From: JAGVSR01 sp963786675
Lineage (GTDB): Bacteria > Pseudomonadota > Alphaproteobacteria > Rhizobiales > Hyphomicrobiaceae
DNA: 64,000 nucleotides
NCBI GenBank assembly: GCA_963786675.1
Contig: CAWAZY010000003.1
Location: 1,054,001-1,118,000 of the forward strand
Reading direction: 5' to 3'
Under the pieces are notes generated by a model that did not search any database, had not been told where the DNA came from, and saw nothing but the letters and a program-made list of their open reading frames with translations. The position numbers were made by a program, and so were the translations under genes. This document shows, piece by piece, positions 18,719-27,455 of this stretch; position 1 is the stretch's first letter, and every line of letters starts with the position of its first letter.

Positions 18719-21685
18719 TTACACGATCAGCCGGTCGAAGCGGGCATGGGTGGCGGCCAGCGTCTCTTTCAGCTTGACCTCCAGCGCCTCGAACGTCGGG
18801 CTATCCCCTGCCCGGGCAGCCAATTCCTTCAACCCGCGCGGGGCCGACGACGGATCGAAGGGGCCATCGTGGCAAAGCCGCAAAACCTGAGTGAGATCAT
18901 GGATCAAGCGCGTCGCGGCGATCAGGGCTTCGGCATCGGCGGTCGCGAGGCAGCCGGCTTCGCCCAGCTTCTGGAAGGCGCGTGTTGTATTCTGATCGAG
19001 AACGCCCGGCTGCTCGAAAGCATTCACAAGTTGCAGGTGCTGCGCGATGAACTCCAAGTCAACCAGGCCGCCGCGTACCTGTTTCAAATCCCAGATATTG
19101 GCGGTCCCCTTTTCCGCAGCGATCCGATCGCGCATTTCGCGGACATCGGCAGCGATCCGGGCGCGGTCCCGCGGCAGACGCAATGCGGTCTGAATGGCTT
19201 CGTCCACACGCCGGGCGAGGGCGTCCGGGCCGCTGACGACGCGCGCACGGGTCAGCGCCAGATGCTCCCACGTCCACGCCTCCTTTGCCTGATACTCGAT
19301 GAAGCTGTCGATGTGCGTCGCCACCGGCCCCTTCTGGCCCGATGGCCTAAGCCTCATGTCGACTTCGTACAAAGCCCCTTCCGCCGTCGGGACCGACAAC
19401 GCCGTGATCAGGCGCTGCGTGAAGCGCGAATAATATTGGCTGGGCGCCAGCGGGCGATCACCATCCGATTGAAGCGCTTGCTGATCAAAATCGTAGATGA
19501 CGATCAGGTCGAGATCCGACGACGCGGTCATCTCGCGCCCACCCAGCTTGCCCATGGCAATGACGACCGCCGCGCCGCCCGGCACATCGCCGTGCGCGCG
19601 GTGAAGTTCGCCCGCGACCGCGCCGTGCAGCGCCGCAATCATGCGTTCGGCCGCGAGCGCGTAGGCGCCGCCCGCCTGATTGGCGTTGATGCTGCCCGAT
19701 AGAACACGCACGCCGATCAGGAACGACTGCTCGCTGCCGACCACGCGGGCGCGGTCGAGCGTCTCCTGCAGGTCGCTTGCCGTGGTGAATTCCCCGGCGA
19801 TCGCCGCGTCGATTTCTTCCGCTGAGGGCAGGACAGCGAGCGCGCGCGGATCGATCACCGCATCCAAGAGGCGCGAACGCCGGGCCAGGACACGCGCCAG
19901 GCGCGGCGCGGTCCCCATGATATCGGCCACCAGCCGCAGAAGGCCGGTGTTGGCGCGCAGCATGGAAAAGAGCTGCACACCAGCGGGAAGGGCTGCCAGA
20001 AACCGGTCGAAGCTGGCAAACGCGCCATCCGGGTCGGCTGTCTCGGCCAACTGTGTGACGAGCGAAACCTGCACCTCCGTGAGAAGCTCGCGCGCGCGCG
20101 GCGTGCGCACGGCCGGATAGCGCCCATGGTGCCAGCCGCGAATGGATGCCAGCACTTGCTTAGGCTGCGAATAGCCCAGCCGCGACAGGGCCGCCACCGT
20201 GTCGGGATCATCGTCCTCGCCGGCAAACACCATATTCGAGCCGTGCTGCGTCAGCTCCGGCGCGCTCTCGAAAAGTTCGCCGTAGTGGCTCTGCACGCGC
20301 TTCAACGTGGCGACGTAATCACGCGCGAAGCTCTCCACGTCAGTTGATCCGGCAAATCGTGCAAACCGGTCGAGAGCAACGGCATCGTCAGGCAATTCGT
20401 GGGTCTGTTCGTCGGCCACCATCTGCACGCGATGTTCGATGCGGCGAAGCTCCAGATAGGCCGCTGACAGATCCGCCCGCACTTCCGGCCGGATCCAGTC
20501 GCGCGCCTCCAGCCGCTCCAGCGCATCGAGGGTCCGCCGCACGCGCAGATCCTTCTGGCGCCCGCCCGCGATGAGCTGCTGTGTCTGCGCGAAGAACTCC
20601 ACTTCACGGATGCCGCCCGGCCCCAGTTTGACATTGTGCCCGTTGACGCCGATGCCGCCGAAACCCCGGAAAGCATGGATCTGCCGCTTCATGGCATGGA
20701 TGTCGGCGATGGCCGCGAAGTCGAGATAGCGGCGCCAAATGAATGGAGCGAGATCGTCCAGCAGACGCTCGCCCGCCTCGATATCACCGGCCACCGGCCG
20801 CGCCTTGATCAGCGCCGCGCGTTCCCAGTTCTGACCGAAGCTCTCGTAGTAGGACATGGCCGCGTCCGTCGAGAGCGCGATTTGCGTAGCGCCCGCATCG
20901 GGTCTCAGGCGAAGGTCGGTGCGGAACACGTAGCCATCGGCGGTCCGCTCATCCATCAGCCGGACGAGTTCGCGCGTGATGCGCACGAAGAAGGGCGACG
21001 GCTCCAGACCCTCGCGCAGACGCGCCCGTTCCAAGTCGTAGAAGACGATGAGATCGATATCGCTGGAATAGTTCAGTTCGAAGGCGCCGTACTTGCCCAT
21101 GCCCAGCACGATGTAGCCGGTGCTGGCACCCGCGCAGCGCGCATCGTCAACCGCGATGTCGCCGCGTTCCGACGCAAGCCGGAATAGAAAATCCACGCAC
21201 GACTGAAGCGCGGCGTCGGCCGTCCGGCTCAACGTTTCAGTGACCGTCAGAACGGGCCAGACGCCGCCCAGATCGCAGAGCGCCGACAACAAGGCCACTT
21301 CGGTCTTGAAGGCGCGCACCAGCCGCATGGCGGCCGTAATCTCCGTGGCAGCCGCCATGTCCGTGTGCAATTGGCGGATCAACTGCTCAAAGTGCGCCGA
21401 CGGCTCGGCGGCCAGGATGCGGGCGAGCCTGTGAAGATCGCGCCGCATGAGCCCCTTGAGGTAGGGCGATCCGGCCATGACACCGGCGAGAACAGACCGC
21501 ACCGGCGCGCGGCCCAGTTCGTCTGCGAAGTCCGCCAGATCGGCGTGCGCGGCGGATTCAGCCCGCAAGGCGTCGACCTCGATGCCGCCCGAGCCGGCCG
21601 CGTCGTCCAGCGGAACCGGTCCCGTGCCGATCCGTGCCGCCAGGCTCGATGAGTGTTCGTGCTGCACGCCGCGTCCCCCGTCCAC
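18719..21685 (-). CDS. glnE: Bifunctional glutamine synthetase adenylyltransferase/deadenylyltransferase
   Basis: The 988-residue protein has two nucleotidyltransferase domains with their metal-binding pairs: LGMGKYGAFELNYSSDIDLI in the N-terminal half and MGKLGGREMTASSDLDLIV in the C-terminal half. It adenylylates and de-adenylylates glutamine synthetase under control of the PII protein. The start is GTG 21685, 18 bases after the kinase gene ends, so it is probably cotranscribed with the two-component pair, an arrangement I recall in rhizobia. Confidence 0.95.
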   Translation of the reverse strand: MDGGRGVQHEHSSSLAARIGTGPVPLDDAAGSGGIEVDALRAESAAHADLADFADELGRAPVRSVLAGVMAGSPYLKGLMRRDLHRLARILAAEPSAHFEQLIRQLHTDMAAATEITAAMRLVRAFKTEVALLSALCDLGGVWPVLTVTETLSRTADAALQSCVDFLFRLASERGDIAVDDARCAGASTGYIVLGMGKYGAFELNYSSDIDLIVFYDLERARLREGLEPSPFFVRITRELVRLMDERTADGYVFRTDLRLRPDAGATQIALSTDAAMSYYESFGQNWERAALIKARPVAGDIEAGERLLDDLAPFIWRRYLDFAAIADIHAMKRQIHAFRGFGGIGVNGHNVKLGPGGIREVEFFAQTQQLIAGGRQKDLRVRRTLDALERLEARDWIRPEVRADLSAAYLELRRIEHRVQMVADEQTHELPDDAVALDRFARFAGSTDVESFARDYVATLKRVQSHYGELFESAPELTQHGSNMVFAGEDDDPDTVAALSRLGYSQPKQVLASIRGWHHGRYPAVRTPRARELLTEVQVSLVTQLAETADPDGAFASFDRFLAALPAGVQLFSMLRANTGLLRLVADIMGTAPRLARVLARRSRLLDAVIDPRALAVLPSAEEIDAAIAGEFTTASDLQETLDRARVVGSEQSFLIGVRVLSGSINANQAGGAYALAAERMIAALHGAVAGELHRAHGDVPGGAAVVIAMGKLGGREMTASSDLDLIVIYDFDQQALQSDGDRPLAPSQYYSRFTQRLITALSVPTAEGALYEVDMRLRPSGQKGPVATHIDSFIEYQAKEAWTWEHLALTRARVVSGPDALARRVDEAIQTALRLPRDRARIAADVREMRDRIAAEKGTANIWDLKQVRGGLVDLEFIAQHLQLVNAFEQPGVLDQNTTRAFQKLGEAGCLATADAEALIAATRLIHDLTQVLRLCHDGPFDPSSAPRGLKELAARAGDSPTFEALEVKLKETLAATHARFDRLIV

Positions 21686-21703
21686 GCCTGATCCAGCCAG
21701 TTG

Positions 21704-23131
21704 TCAAGCGGACCTTGGGCGCGCCTCCTTCAGCGGCAACACCAGCACGGCCCGCAAGCCCGGCGCATTGTCCTCCAGACGTATCGTGCCCGCATGCAGG
21801 CGCGCAACCGCCGCGACGAGTGAAAGTCCAAGCCCCGTCCCGGGCTTGGTGCGGCTGGCTTCCAGGCGCACAAACCGTTTCAAGGCCCGCTCCCGGTCGG
21901 CGGCGCTGATGCCGGGGCCTCGATCGGCCACCGCGATTTCCACCGTATCCCCGACCTCGGCGACCGACACAGCGATCGACGGCTGGGTTGCGTCCACACC
22001 CAGTGCGGGGGTGCCGCCCTCGTGGCCATATTTGATTGCATTGTCGATGAGGTTGGCCACGGCCTGGCTGACAAGGTGCGCATTGGCAGTGACCACAGGC
22101 CCCTCCGCCGCGCTGACGGAAAGCGCCATGCCCGCTTCCTCCGCGACCGGCTCATAGAATTCAGCCACGTCGCGCACCAGACTGCCGACCGCCACCGGCT
22201 CGGTCTCACCTTCCAGCGCCCCTGCTTCCAGGCGTGCCACCAGAAGCATGGCATTGAAGGTTTTGATCAATTCGTCCGCTTCTTCGATCGTGCGTTCCAG
22301 TCCGTCGCGGAACGCCTCGGGACCGCGCGGATCGCGCAGGGCCGCCTCGGCACGGTTGCGCAGCCTGTTCAACGGCGTCTTCAGATCGTGCGCGATGTTG
22401 TCGGAGACTTCGCGCAGTCCGCTCATGAGTTGTTCGATGCGATCGAGCATGGCGTTGAGGTTCTGCGCCAGGCCGTCGAGTTCATCGTTGGTGCCGGCCA
22501 TTGGGATGCGGCGCGAGAGATCGCCAGCCATGATCGAGCGGCTTGCCGCACTGATGGCATCGATCCGGTTGAGGAGAACCCGCCCGGCGCCAAGCCCACC
22601 TGCCAGACCCGCAATCGACAGCAATCCAAACCCGAGAAGAAAGACCGTCCGCATCCGGTTGGCGAAGGCCCGCTGCTCTTCGATGTCGCGCCCGACGATG
22701 ATGCGCGTGCCATCGCGGAATTCCACCGGGAGTGCCACGGCAAGCCGCGATATGCCGCCGTCGCGCTCATAGCGAAACGTACCGCCACCAGCATCGGGGC
22801 CAAGTTCAGGCGGCAGCCGGCTGAGATTGCCGGCACGTTTGCGGCCGGTGCTGTCGGCAACGAAATAGAGGCCTGGGCCTTCCGGCCGGCTGCGGGCCTT
22901 CACCGCTTCGGAAACAGACGCGACGCCGGCCGCCGCTTCGATATGGCGAAGCTCCTGAACCTCGGCCCTGAGCGAGGTCAGCACCTGCTCGGTCAGCACA
23001 TTGTTGGTCTGCCAGAAGAGGAAGCCGACGATACCCGCCGCGGTCGCGAGAAAGGCTGCGATGCTCAAGGCCGCCAGGCGAAACGGGGTCGACGTCCAGG
23101 CCGACGCCTGCAGCCTATCCAGCACCGTCAC
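21704..23131 (-). CDS. Sensor histidine kinase of the degP-linked two-component system
   Basis: The product has two membrane helices (near residues 15-37 and 145-165), a periplasmic loop of about 110 residues, a HAMP linker (RIDAISAASRSIMAGDLSRR), an H-box NIAHDLKTPLNRLRNRAEA, an N-box NLIDNAIKYG and G-boxes VADRGPGIS and KPGTGLGLSLV. I chose GTG 23131, overlapping the regulator gene by 17 bases; a second GTG at 23125 is equally possible. It phosphorylates the upstream OmpR-type regulator. The signal is unknown, but proximity to degP suggests an envelope cue. Confidence 0.88.
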   Translation of the reverse strand: MTVLDRLQASAWTSTPFRLAALSIAAFLATAAGIVGFLFWQTNNVLTEQVLTSLRAEVQELRHIEAAAGVASVSEAVKARSRPEGPGLYFVADSTGRKRAGNLSRLPPELGPDAGGGTFRYERDGGISRLAVALPVEFRDGTRIIVGRDIEEQRAFANRMRTVFLLGFGLLSIAGLAGGLGAGRVLLNRIDAISAASRSIMAGDLSRRIPMAGTNDELDGLAQNLNAMLDRIEQLMSGLREVSDNIAHDLKTPLNRLRNRAEAALRDPRGPEAFRDGLERTIEEADELIKTFNAMLLVARLEAGALEGETEPVAVGSLVRDVAEFYEPVAEEAGMALSVSAAEGPVVTANAHLVSQAVANLIDNAIKYGHEGGTPALGVDATQPSIAVSVAEVGDTVEIAVADRGPGISAADRERALKRFVRLEASRTKPGTGLGLSLVAAVARLHAGTIRLEDNAPGLRAVLVLPLKEARPRSA

Positions 23132-23795
23132 GCACCATGTAGCCGGCGCCACGCACGGTATGCAGCAACGGCTTCTCGAAATTCTTGTCGATCTTCGACC
23201 TGAGGCGCGAAACATGCACGTCGATCACGTTGGTCTGCGGGTCGAAGTGATAGTCCCAGACGTTCTCCAAGAGCATCGTACGGGTGACGACCTGCCCGGC
23301 GTTTTTCATCAGGTACTCGAGCAGACGGTATTCGCGCGGTTGCAGAACGATCTGTTCGCCACCGCGGGTGACGCGATGCGAAAGTCTGTCGAGCACCAGA
23401 TCGCCCACGACGTAGCGCGTCACCTGCTCTTCAGGCACCACGCGCCGCGACAGCGCTTCGATGCGCGCCAAGAGTTCGGTGTAGGCATAGGGCTTCGTCA
23501 AGTAATCGTCGCCGCCAGCACGAAGGCCCTTGACCCGGTCGTCCACTTCACCCAGGGCGGACAGGATCAGCACGGGTGAGCGCACACCCGACTGGCGCAG
23601 TGACTTGACCACCGACAATCCATCGAGCTTCGGCAGCATGCGATCAACGATGAGCACGTCGTAGACCGCGCTCTCGGCCATGGACAGCCCGCTCTCGCCG
23701 TCACCCGCGACGTCGGCGGAATGACCGCTCTCCTTGAGCGATTTCTGCAGGAATTGAGCTGTTTCCCGATCGTCCTCGATTACCAGAACGCGCAT
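23115..23795 (-). CDS. OmpR/PhoB-type response regulator
   Basis: The 226-residue protein has a receiver domain (VLVIEDDRETAQFL, phospho-acceptor in DVLIVDRMLPKLDG, LTKPYAYTELLAR) and a winged-helix DNA-binding domain ending HVSRLRSKIDKNF and TVRGAGYMVRD. ATG 23795 begins MRVLVIEDD. It is the first gene of the regulator-kinase-glnE group and lies downstream of degP. Confidence 0.93.
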   Translation of the reverse strand: MRVLVIEDDRETAQFLQKSLKESGHSADVAGDGESGLSMAESAVYDVLIVDRMLPKLDGLSVVKSLRQSGVRSPVLILSALGEVDDRVKGLRAGGDDYLTKPYAYTELLARIEALSRRVVPEEQVTRYVVGDLVLDRLSHRVTRGGEQIVLQPREYRLLEYLMKNAGQVVTRTMLLENVWDYHFDPQTNVIDVHVSRLRSKIDKNFEKPLLHTVRGAGYMVRDGAG

Positions 23796-23854
23796 GAACC
23801 TTCCGTCCTTGCCCAAGAATTTGTGCCTACTTTGACACGGTGCCCTTAACGCGT

Positions 23855-23896
23855 CGAGGCGGCCGGTGGGTCCCCTGGGGAACGCCGGCCGCCTCG
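23855..23896. other. Strong hairpin between degP and the response regulator gene
   Basis: A perfect 12-bp GC-rich stem (23855-23866 with 23885-23896) encloses 18 bases. There is no T run on either side, so it is not a classical terminator; it may attenuate or stabilise readthrough RNA from degP into the two-component operon. Confidence 0.55.
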
Positions 23897-23906
23897 CACG
23901 AAAGTT

Positions 23907-23934
23907 GGCAGACCGGGCCTATGCCCGGCCTGCC
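23907..23934 (-). terminator. Probable terminator hairpin downstream of degP
   Basis: A 12-bp stem with a single mismatch (23907-23918 with 23923-23934) and a CTAT loop lies 15 bases after the degP stop. On the minus strand it is followed by AACTTTCG, a weak T tract. Confidence 0.55.
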
Positions 23935-23949
23935 GAAAGTCTGAGGGCG

Positions 23950-25528
23950 TCAGCCCTTGTCGTCTTTCTTGAGCTGGACGGCGACGAAGCGCGTCTTCTC
24001 TTGCGACTTGATGCTGAGCATCACCGCGGAACGCCCCATCTCCTTGACCTTCTTAACCTGCGCGGCGACGTCCTTCGCGGAAGAAACGGGCTCGCCCTGC
24101 ACCTGGACGATCACATCACCCGCACGCAGACCCTTCTGCGCCGCGTCGGAGGCATTATCCACCTCGGCAATCGTCACGCCGTCCGAGGGGCCGGGCATTG
24201 CCGGACCGAGCGTCAGACCGAGGAGATCGACTTCGGTCTTCTGGTCCACCGGCTCAACCGGCTTGCCCTGCTCGAGCTTGGCAATCGCGGCGCTGCTGTC
24301 GGGGAAGGTCCCCAGCTTGACCTTGACGTTCTCCGACTTGTTGTTCCGCCACACCCGCACATCGACGGTCGTTTCCGGAGCAATGTCGGCAATCTTACGA
24401 GCAAGGTCGCGGCTGTCAGCGATGTTGTCCGCGTTCACCTGCAGGATTGTATCCTGAGCTTTCAGGCCAGATTGCTCAGCCGGACCGCCCGGCGTCAATT
24501 CGCTGACCAGGGCGCCCTTGGCTGCTTCAAGTCCGAGTGCTGCGGCTGTGTCGTCGTCGACATTCTGGATCTTCACGCCGAGCCAGCCGCGGCTGACCTT
24601 GCCCTTGGATTTCAACTGCTCGATGACTTCCAGATGCCGTCTTGGCCGGGACCGCGAATGCGATACCCACGTTGCCGCCCGACGGGCTGTAGATCGCCGT
24701 GTTGACGCCAATGACTTCACCGGCGAGACCGAAGGTCGGGCCGCCCGAGTTGCCACGGTTCACCGCCGCGTCGATCTGCAGGTAATCGTAGGGGCCTGAA
24801 CCGATGTCGCGGCCCAGTGCCGACACGATACCGGCCGTGACAGTACCGCCAAGTCCAAACGGATTGCCGACCGCAATCGCCCAATCACCCACGCGTACGG
24901 GTTTTTCGGAGAATTTAACGTGCGGGAACGTCTTGTCCGACTTGATCTTGAGCAGAGCCAGATCGGTGCGCGGATCGGTGCCGATCAACTCCGCGTCCAA
25001 CTTCTCCTGATCGTCGAAGCTGACCTGGATTTTGTCGGCGCCGTCAATGACGTGATTGTTGGTGACCACGAAGCCGTCAGCTGAAATCACGAAGCCCGAG
25101 CCCTGGGCCTGCTGCGGCGGACGCGGCGTCTGCGGGCCGCGGAACTCCTTCGGCAGCCGCTTGAAAAACTCGTAGAACGGGCTGTCTTCAGGCACGTTGG
25201 GAAAGCCTTCCGGCAAGCCCTGCGCAGAAGCGCTCTCGTCCGACTTGTCGCTGGCGACGACCGAAATCGACACGACCGAAGGTTTCACCTTCTCGATGAT
25301 GTCGGCAAACGTCAGAGGGGCGCGGCCGTAAGGCGTCTCGACGCCCGGCGCACCGGGAGCGAGCTGCGCCAGAGCCGGCGACAGGACCGGCATGCCGTAC
25401 GCCAGAACACCCAGACCGGCGACGGCCCCGGCGATGGCCAAGGAGCGGCGCCGGAAAGCCTGGCGCGCGACTGGCCCGGGACTTGCTGAGCCGGCGAGAG
25501 CATCGCGGGCGTGACGTGGTGTGGGCAT
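23950..25528 (-). CDS. degP: Periplasmic serine protease DegP/HtrA (Do family), 1-base frameshift
   Basis: Two frames form one Do-family protease. The first part has a twin-arginine-like start (RQAFRRRSLAIAGAVAG), then the triad: His in VVTNNHVIDGAD, Asp in TDPRTDLALLKI, Ser in NRGNSGGPTFG. The second frame has both PDZ domains (RGWLGVKIQNVD and the ADVIVQVQGEPV region). Removing one base at about 24629-24634 restores AKTASEVIEQLKSKG, and the 1579-base span is one over a multiple of three. The restored length of 525 residues is typical. It degrades or refolds damaged periplasmic proteins. ATG 25528 has GGAGG upstream. Confidence 0.9.
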
Positions 25529-25666
25529 AGGAAGAACCTCCATCGAACAAAGCCGACACGCGGACTGCCCACCCTCTTAAGGCTCAGGCCCTTACGGCTG
25601 CCTTTCGGCTGCCTTAAGAGTTGTTAATGATCCGCATTCGAAGCGTGCAAAGGTACGGGTTAAGGC

Positions 25667-26935
25667 GTGAGACATCGTCCGAAAATGGCCATGAACCGCG
25701 GCAGCGCCGCGTGCACATCCGTTATGCTCGCCAGCGTCATGGTGAGCCTGTTCCAGCCCGCCGTGGCAGGACCGCCCGTCTTTGGCCTGGGCCTTGGACC
25801 CTCATTGGAAACAACGCTGCTCCGGCCAGTTGCCATATTCGGCGCTGATGACCGTGTCCTGCTGCCGTCACGGCTCGCCGCCCTCCAGGACAAGATCGGG
25901 CTCATTTACGAACCCAGAAGCCGCGCGGTCTGCACCGCGTTTTGCATCGATCAGCAGACGGTCGCGACCGCCGCGCACTGTCTGTTCCGGACGCGGGGTG
26001 AAAAGGCCTTGCCGCTCGCAAACATCGTCTTTCGCCTTGGCGCGCGGCCGCGACAGGCTCAGTCGCGGATCGCGGGAGTGGGTTCGGGGGCAGGCGCTCA
26101 AAATGTCATGTCGGGCTCGGTCAATCTTTCGACGCGCCCACCCATCGATGCGACGCGCGACTGGGCATTGATCCGGTTGGCGACGCCGGTTTGCGAAGCC
26201 GGCGGGTTGCCGCTCAGCCATCGCACGCCAGGACATTTGGCGGCGGATGAAGCGGAGCGAACGATTTATCAAGTGGGTTACCACGGCGATTTCGGAAACT
26301 GGGCGTTGAGCCTCAGCCCGCCGTGCAGTGTCCAGCGGCCCGCCCAGACCCGCGAGGGCAAACTCGTCGCGGAGGATTTTGCCGATAGCAGCACGCTGAT
26401 CCTGCATACTTGCGACACCGGCGGCGCGTCGTCGGGATCACCGTTGCTCATCGACGGGCCGCGCGGGCCTGAAGTTGTGGGGATCAATGTGGGCACGTAT
26501 CTACAGTCACGCGTCCTCACTCAGGACGGTGCTGTAGTACACCGCTACAAATCCGAAACGGTTGCCAATACCGCTGTCAGCACGCAAGCGTTCCTGGCGC
26601 AGTCGGCGGTTTTCACAACGGCCGAAGTCGTTGGCGGCGTCCCGGATCTGCGGCGCATCCAGTCGGCCCTCACCCTCACGGGCCATTACATCGGCCCCAT
26701 CGACGGGCTGTATGGTCCTGGCACGCGCCAAGCCATTACGGACTTCGAGAAAGGGGAGCGGCGCTTGCCGACGGGGTTGGCCACGCGGACTTTGTTGCGC
26801 CGGCTTCAGGCCGTGGTGGCGGCGCGCGGCATCCCTGATCTGGAAAACGCACCCGGCCTCCTGGATCGCACCTCGACCGGCATCGAAACCGGAAGTGTCG
26901 GGCGGCCCACATCAGGACGGCGTCAACCCGACTGA
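25667..26935 (+). CDS. Secreted trypsin-like serine protease with C-terminal peptidoglycan-binding domain
   Basis: The 422-residue protein begins with a signal peptide (cleavage near SLFQPAVAG). The triad is visible as His in ATAAHCLF, Asp in TRDWALIRLA and Ser in GGASSGSPLLI. Four or more cysteines in the protease domain could form disulphides. The last 110 residues contain a PG_binding_1 repeat (LRRIQSALTLTGHYIGPIDG, GTRQAITDFEK). The start could be GTG 25667, ATG 25685 or ATG 25691. It is on the opposite strand to its neighbours and overlaps the end of ccmH by 13 bases. A cell-wall-associated protease is inferred; the target is unknown. Confidence 0.8.
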   Translation: MRHRPKMAMNRGSAACTSVMLASVMVSLFQPAVAGPPVFGLGLGPSLETTLLRPVAIFGADDRVLLPSRLAALQDKIGLIYEPRSRAVCTAFCIDQQTVATAAHCLFRTRGEKALPLANIVFRLGARPRQAQSRIAGVGSGAGAQNVMSGSVNLSTRPPIDATRDWALIRLATPVCEAGGLPLSHRTPGHLAADEAERTIYQVGYHGDFGNWALSLSPPCSVQRPAQTREGKLVAEDFADSSTLILHTCDTGGASSGSPLLIDGPRGPEVVGINVGTYLQSRVLTQDGAVVHRYKSETVANTAVSTQAFLAQSAVFTTAEVVGGVPDLRRIQSALTLTGHYIGPIDGLYGPGTRQAITDFEKGERRLPTGLATRTLLRRLQAVVAARGIPDLENAPGLLDRTSTGIETGSVGRPTSGRRQPD

Positions 26936-27450
26936 CCGCCGCGATCCCCGGTCTGATCCTGACGCGCTAGGATGCGAGACAGTTCGGCTTCCTCGGTCGC
27001 ACTCAGCAGAGGGGCCGGCCGTTCGGCAGCAGCGGGCTGACGCACCATCCGCGCTACCAGCACACCCGCGCCGAACAGAACAAGCAGTGGAGCCAGCCAC
27101 AGGAACAGCGTGTGGCTATTCACCGGCGGCTTCAGAAGTACGAATTCGCCGTACCGGGCGACCACGTACGCCATGACATCTTCATCGGTATCACCTTCCA
27201 GCAACCGCTCGCGCACCAGCACACGCAGATCCTTAGCCAAGGGCGCATCGCTGTCGTCGATGGACTGGTTCTGACACACGAGGCATCGCAGGCCCAGCGA
27301 AAGTGAGCGGGCGCGGGCTTCCAGTTGCGGGTCTTTCAGAATTTCATCGGGCTGCACAGCCTGCGCACCGCCGGCCGCCAGCGTGGCCAGGAGTGCCGCG
27401 CAAACGATGAGCGCACTGCCAAATCGTTGAAGGGGTCGCCTCACAACCAT
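26923..27450 (-). CDS. ccmH: Cytochrome c maturation protein CcmH (CycL)
   Basis: The 175-residue protein has a signal sequence, the thiol motif LRCLVCQNQSIDDS and a C-terminal membrane helix (about residues 103-125). It reduces apocytochrome c CXXCH cysteines and hands them to the haem lyase. It is the last gene of the ccmI-E-F-H operon, five bases after ccmF. Confidence 0.95.
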   Translation of the reverse strand: MVVRRPLQRFGSALIVCAALLATLAAGGAQAVQPDEILKDPQLEARARSLSLGLRCLVCQNQSIDDSDAPLAKDLRVLVRERLLEGDTDEDVMAYVVARYGEFVLLKPPVNSHTLFLWLAPLLVLFGAGVLVARMVRQPAAAERPAPLLSATEEAELSRILARQDQTGDRGGQSG

Positions 27451-27455
27451 GCGCC

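Noticed and set aside
25614..25627. TTAA-N6-TTAA near the degP and protease promoters
   Set aside because: The spacing is six, not seven, so it does not fit a full CtrA box.
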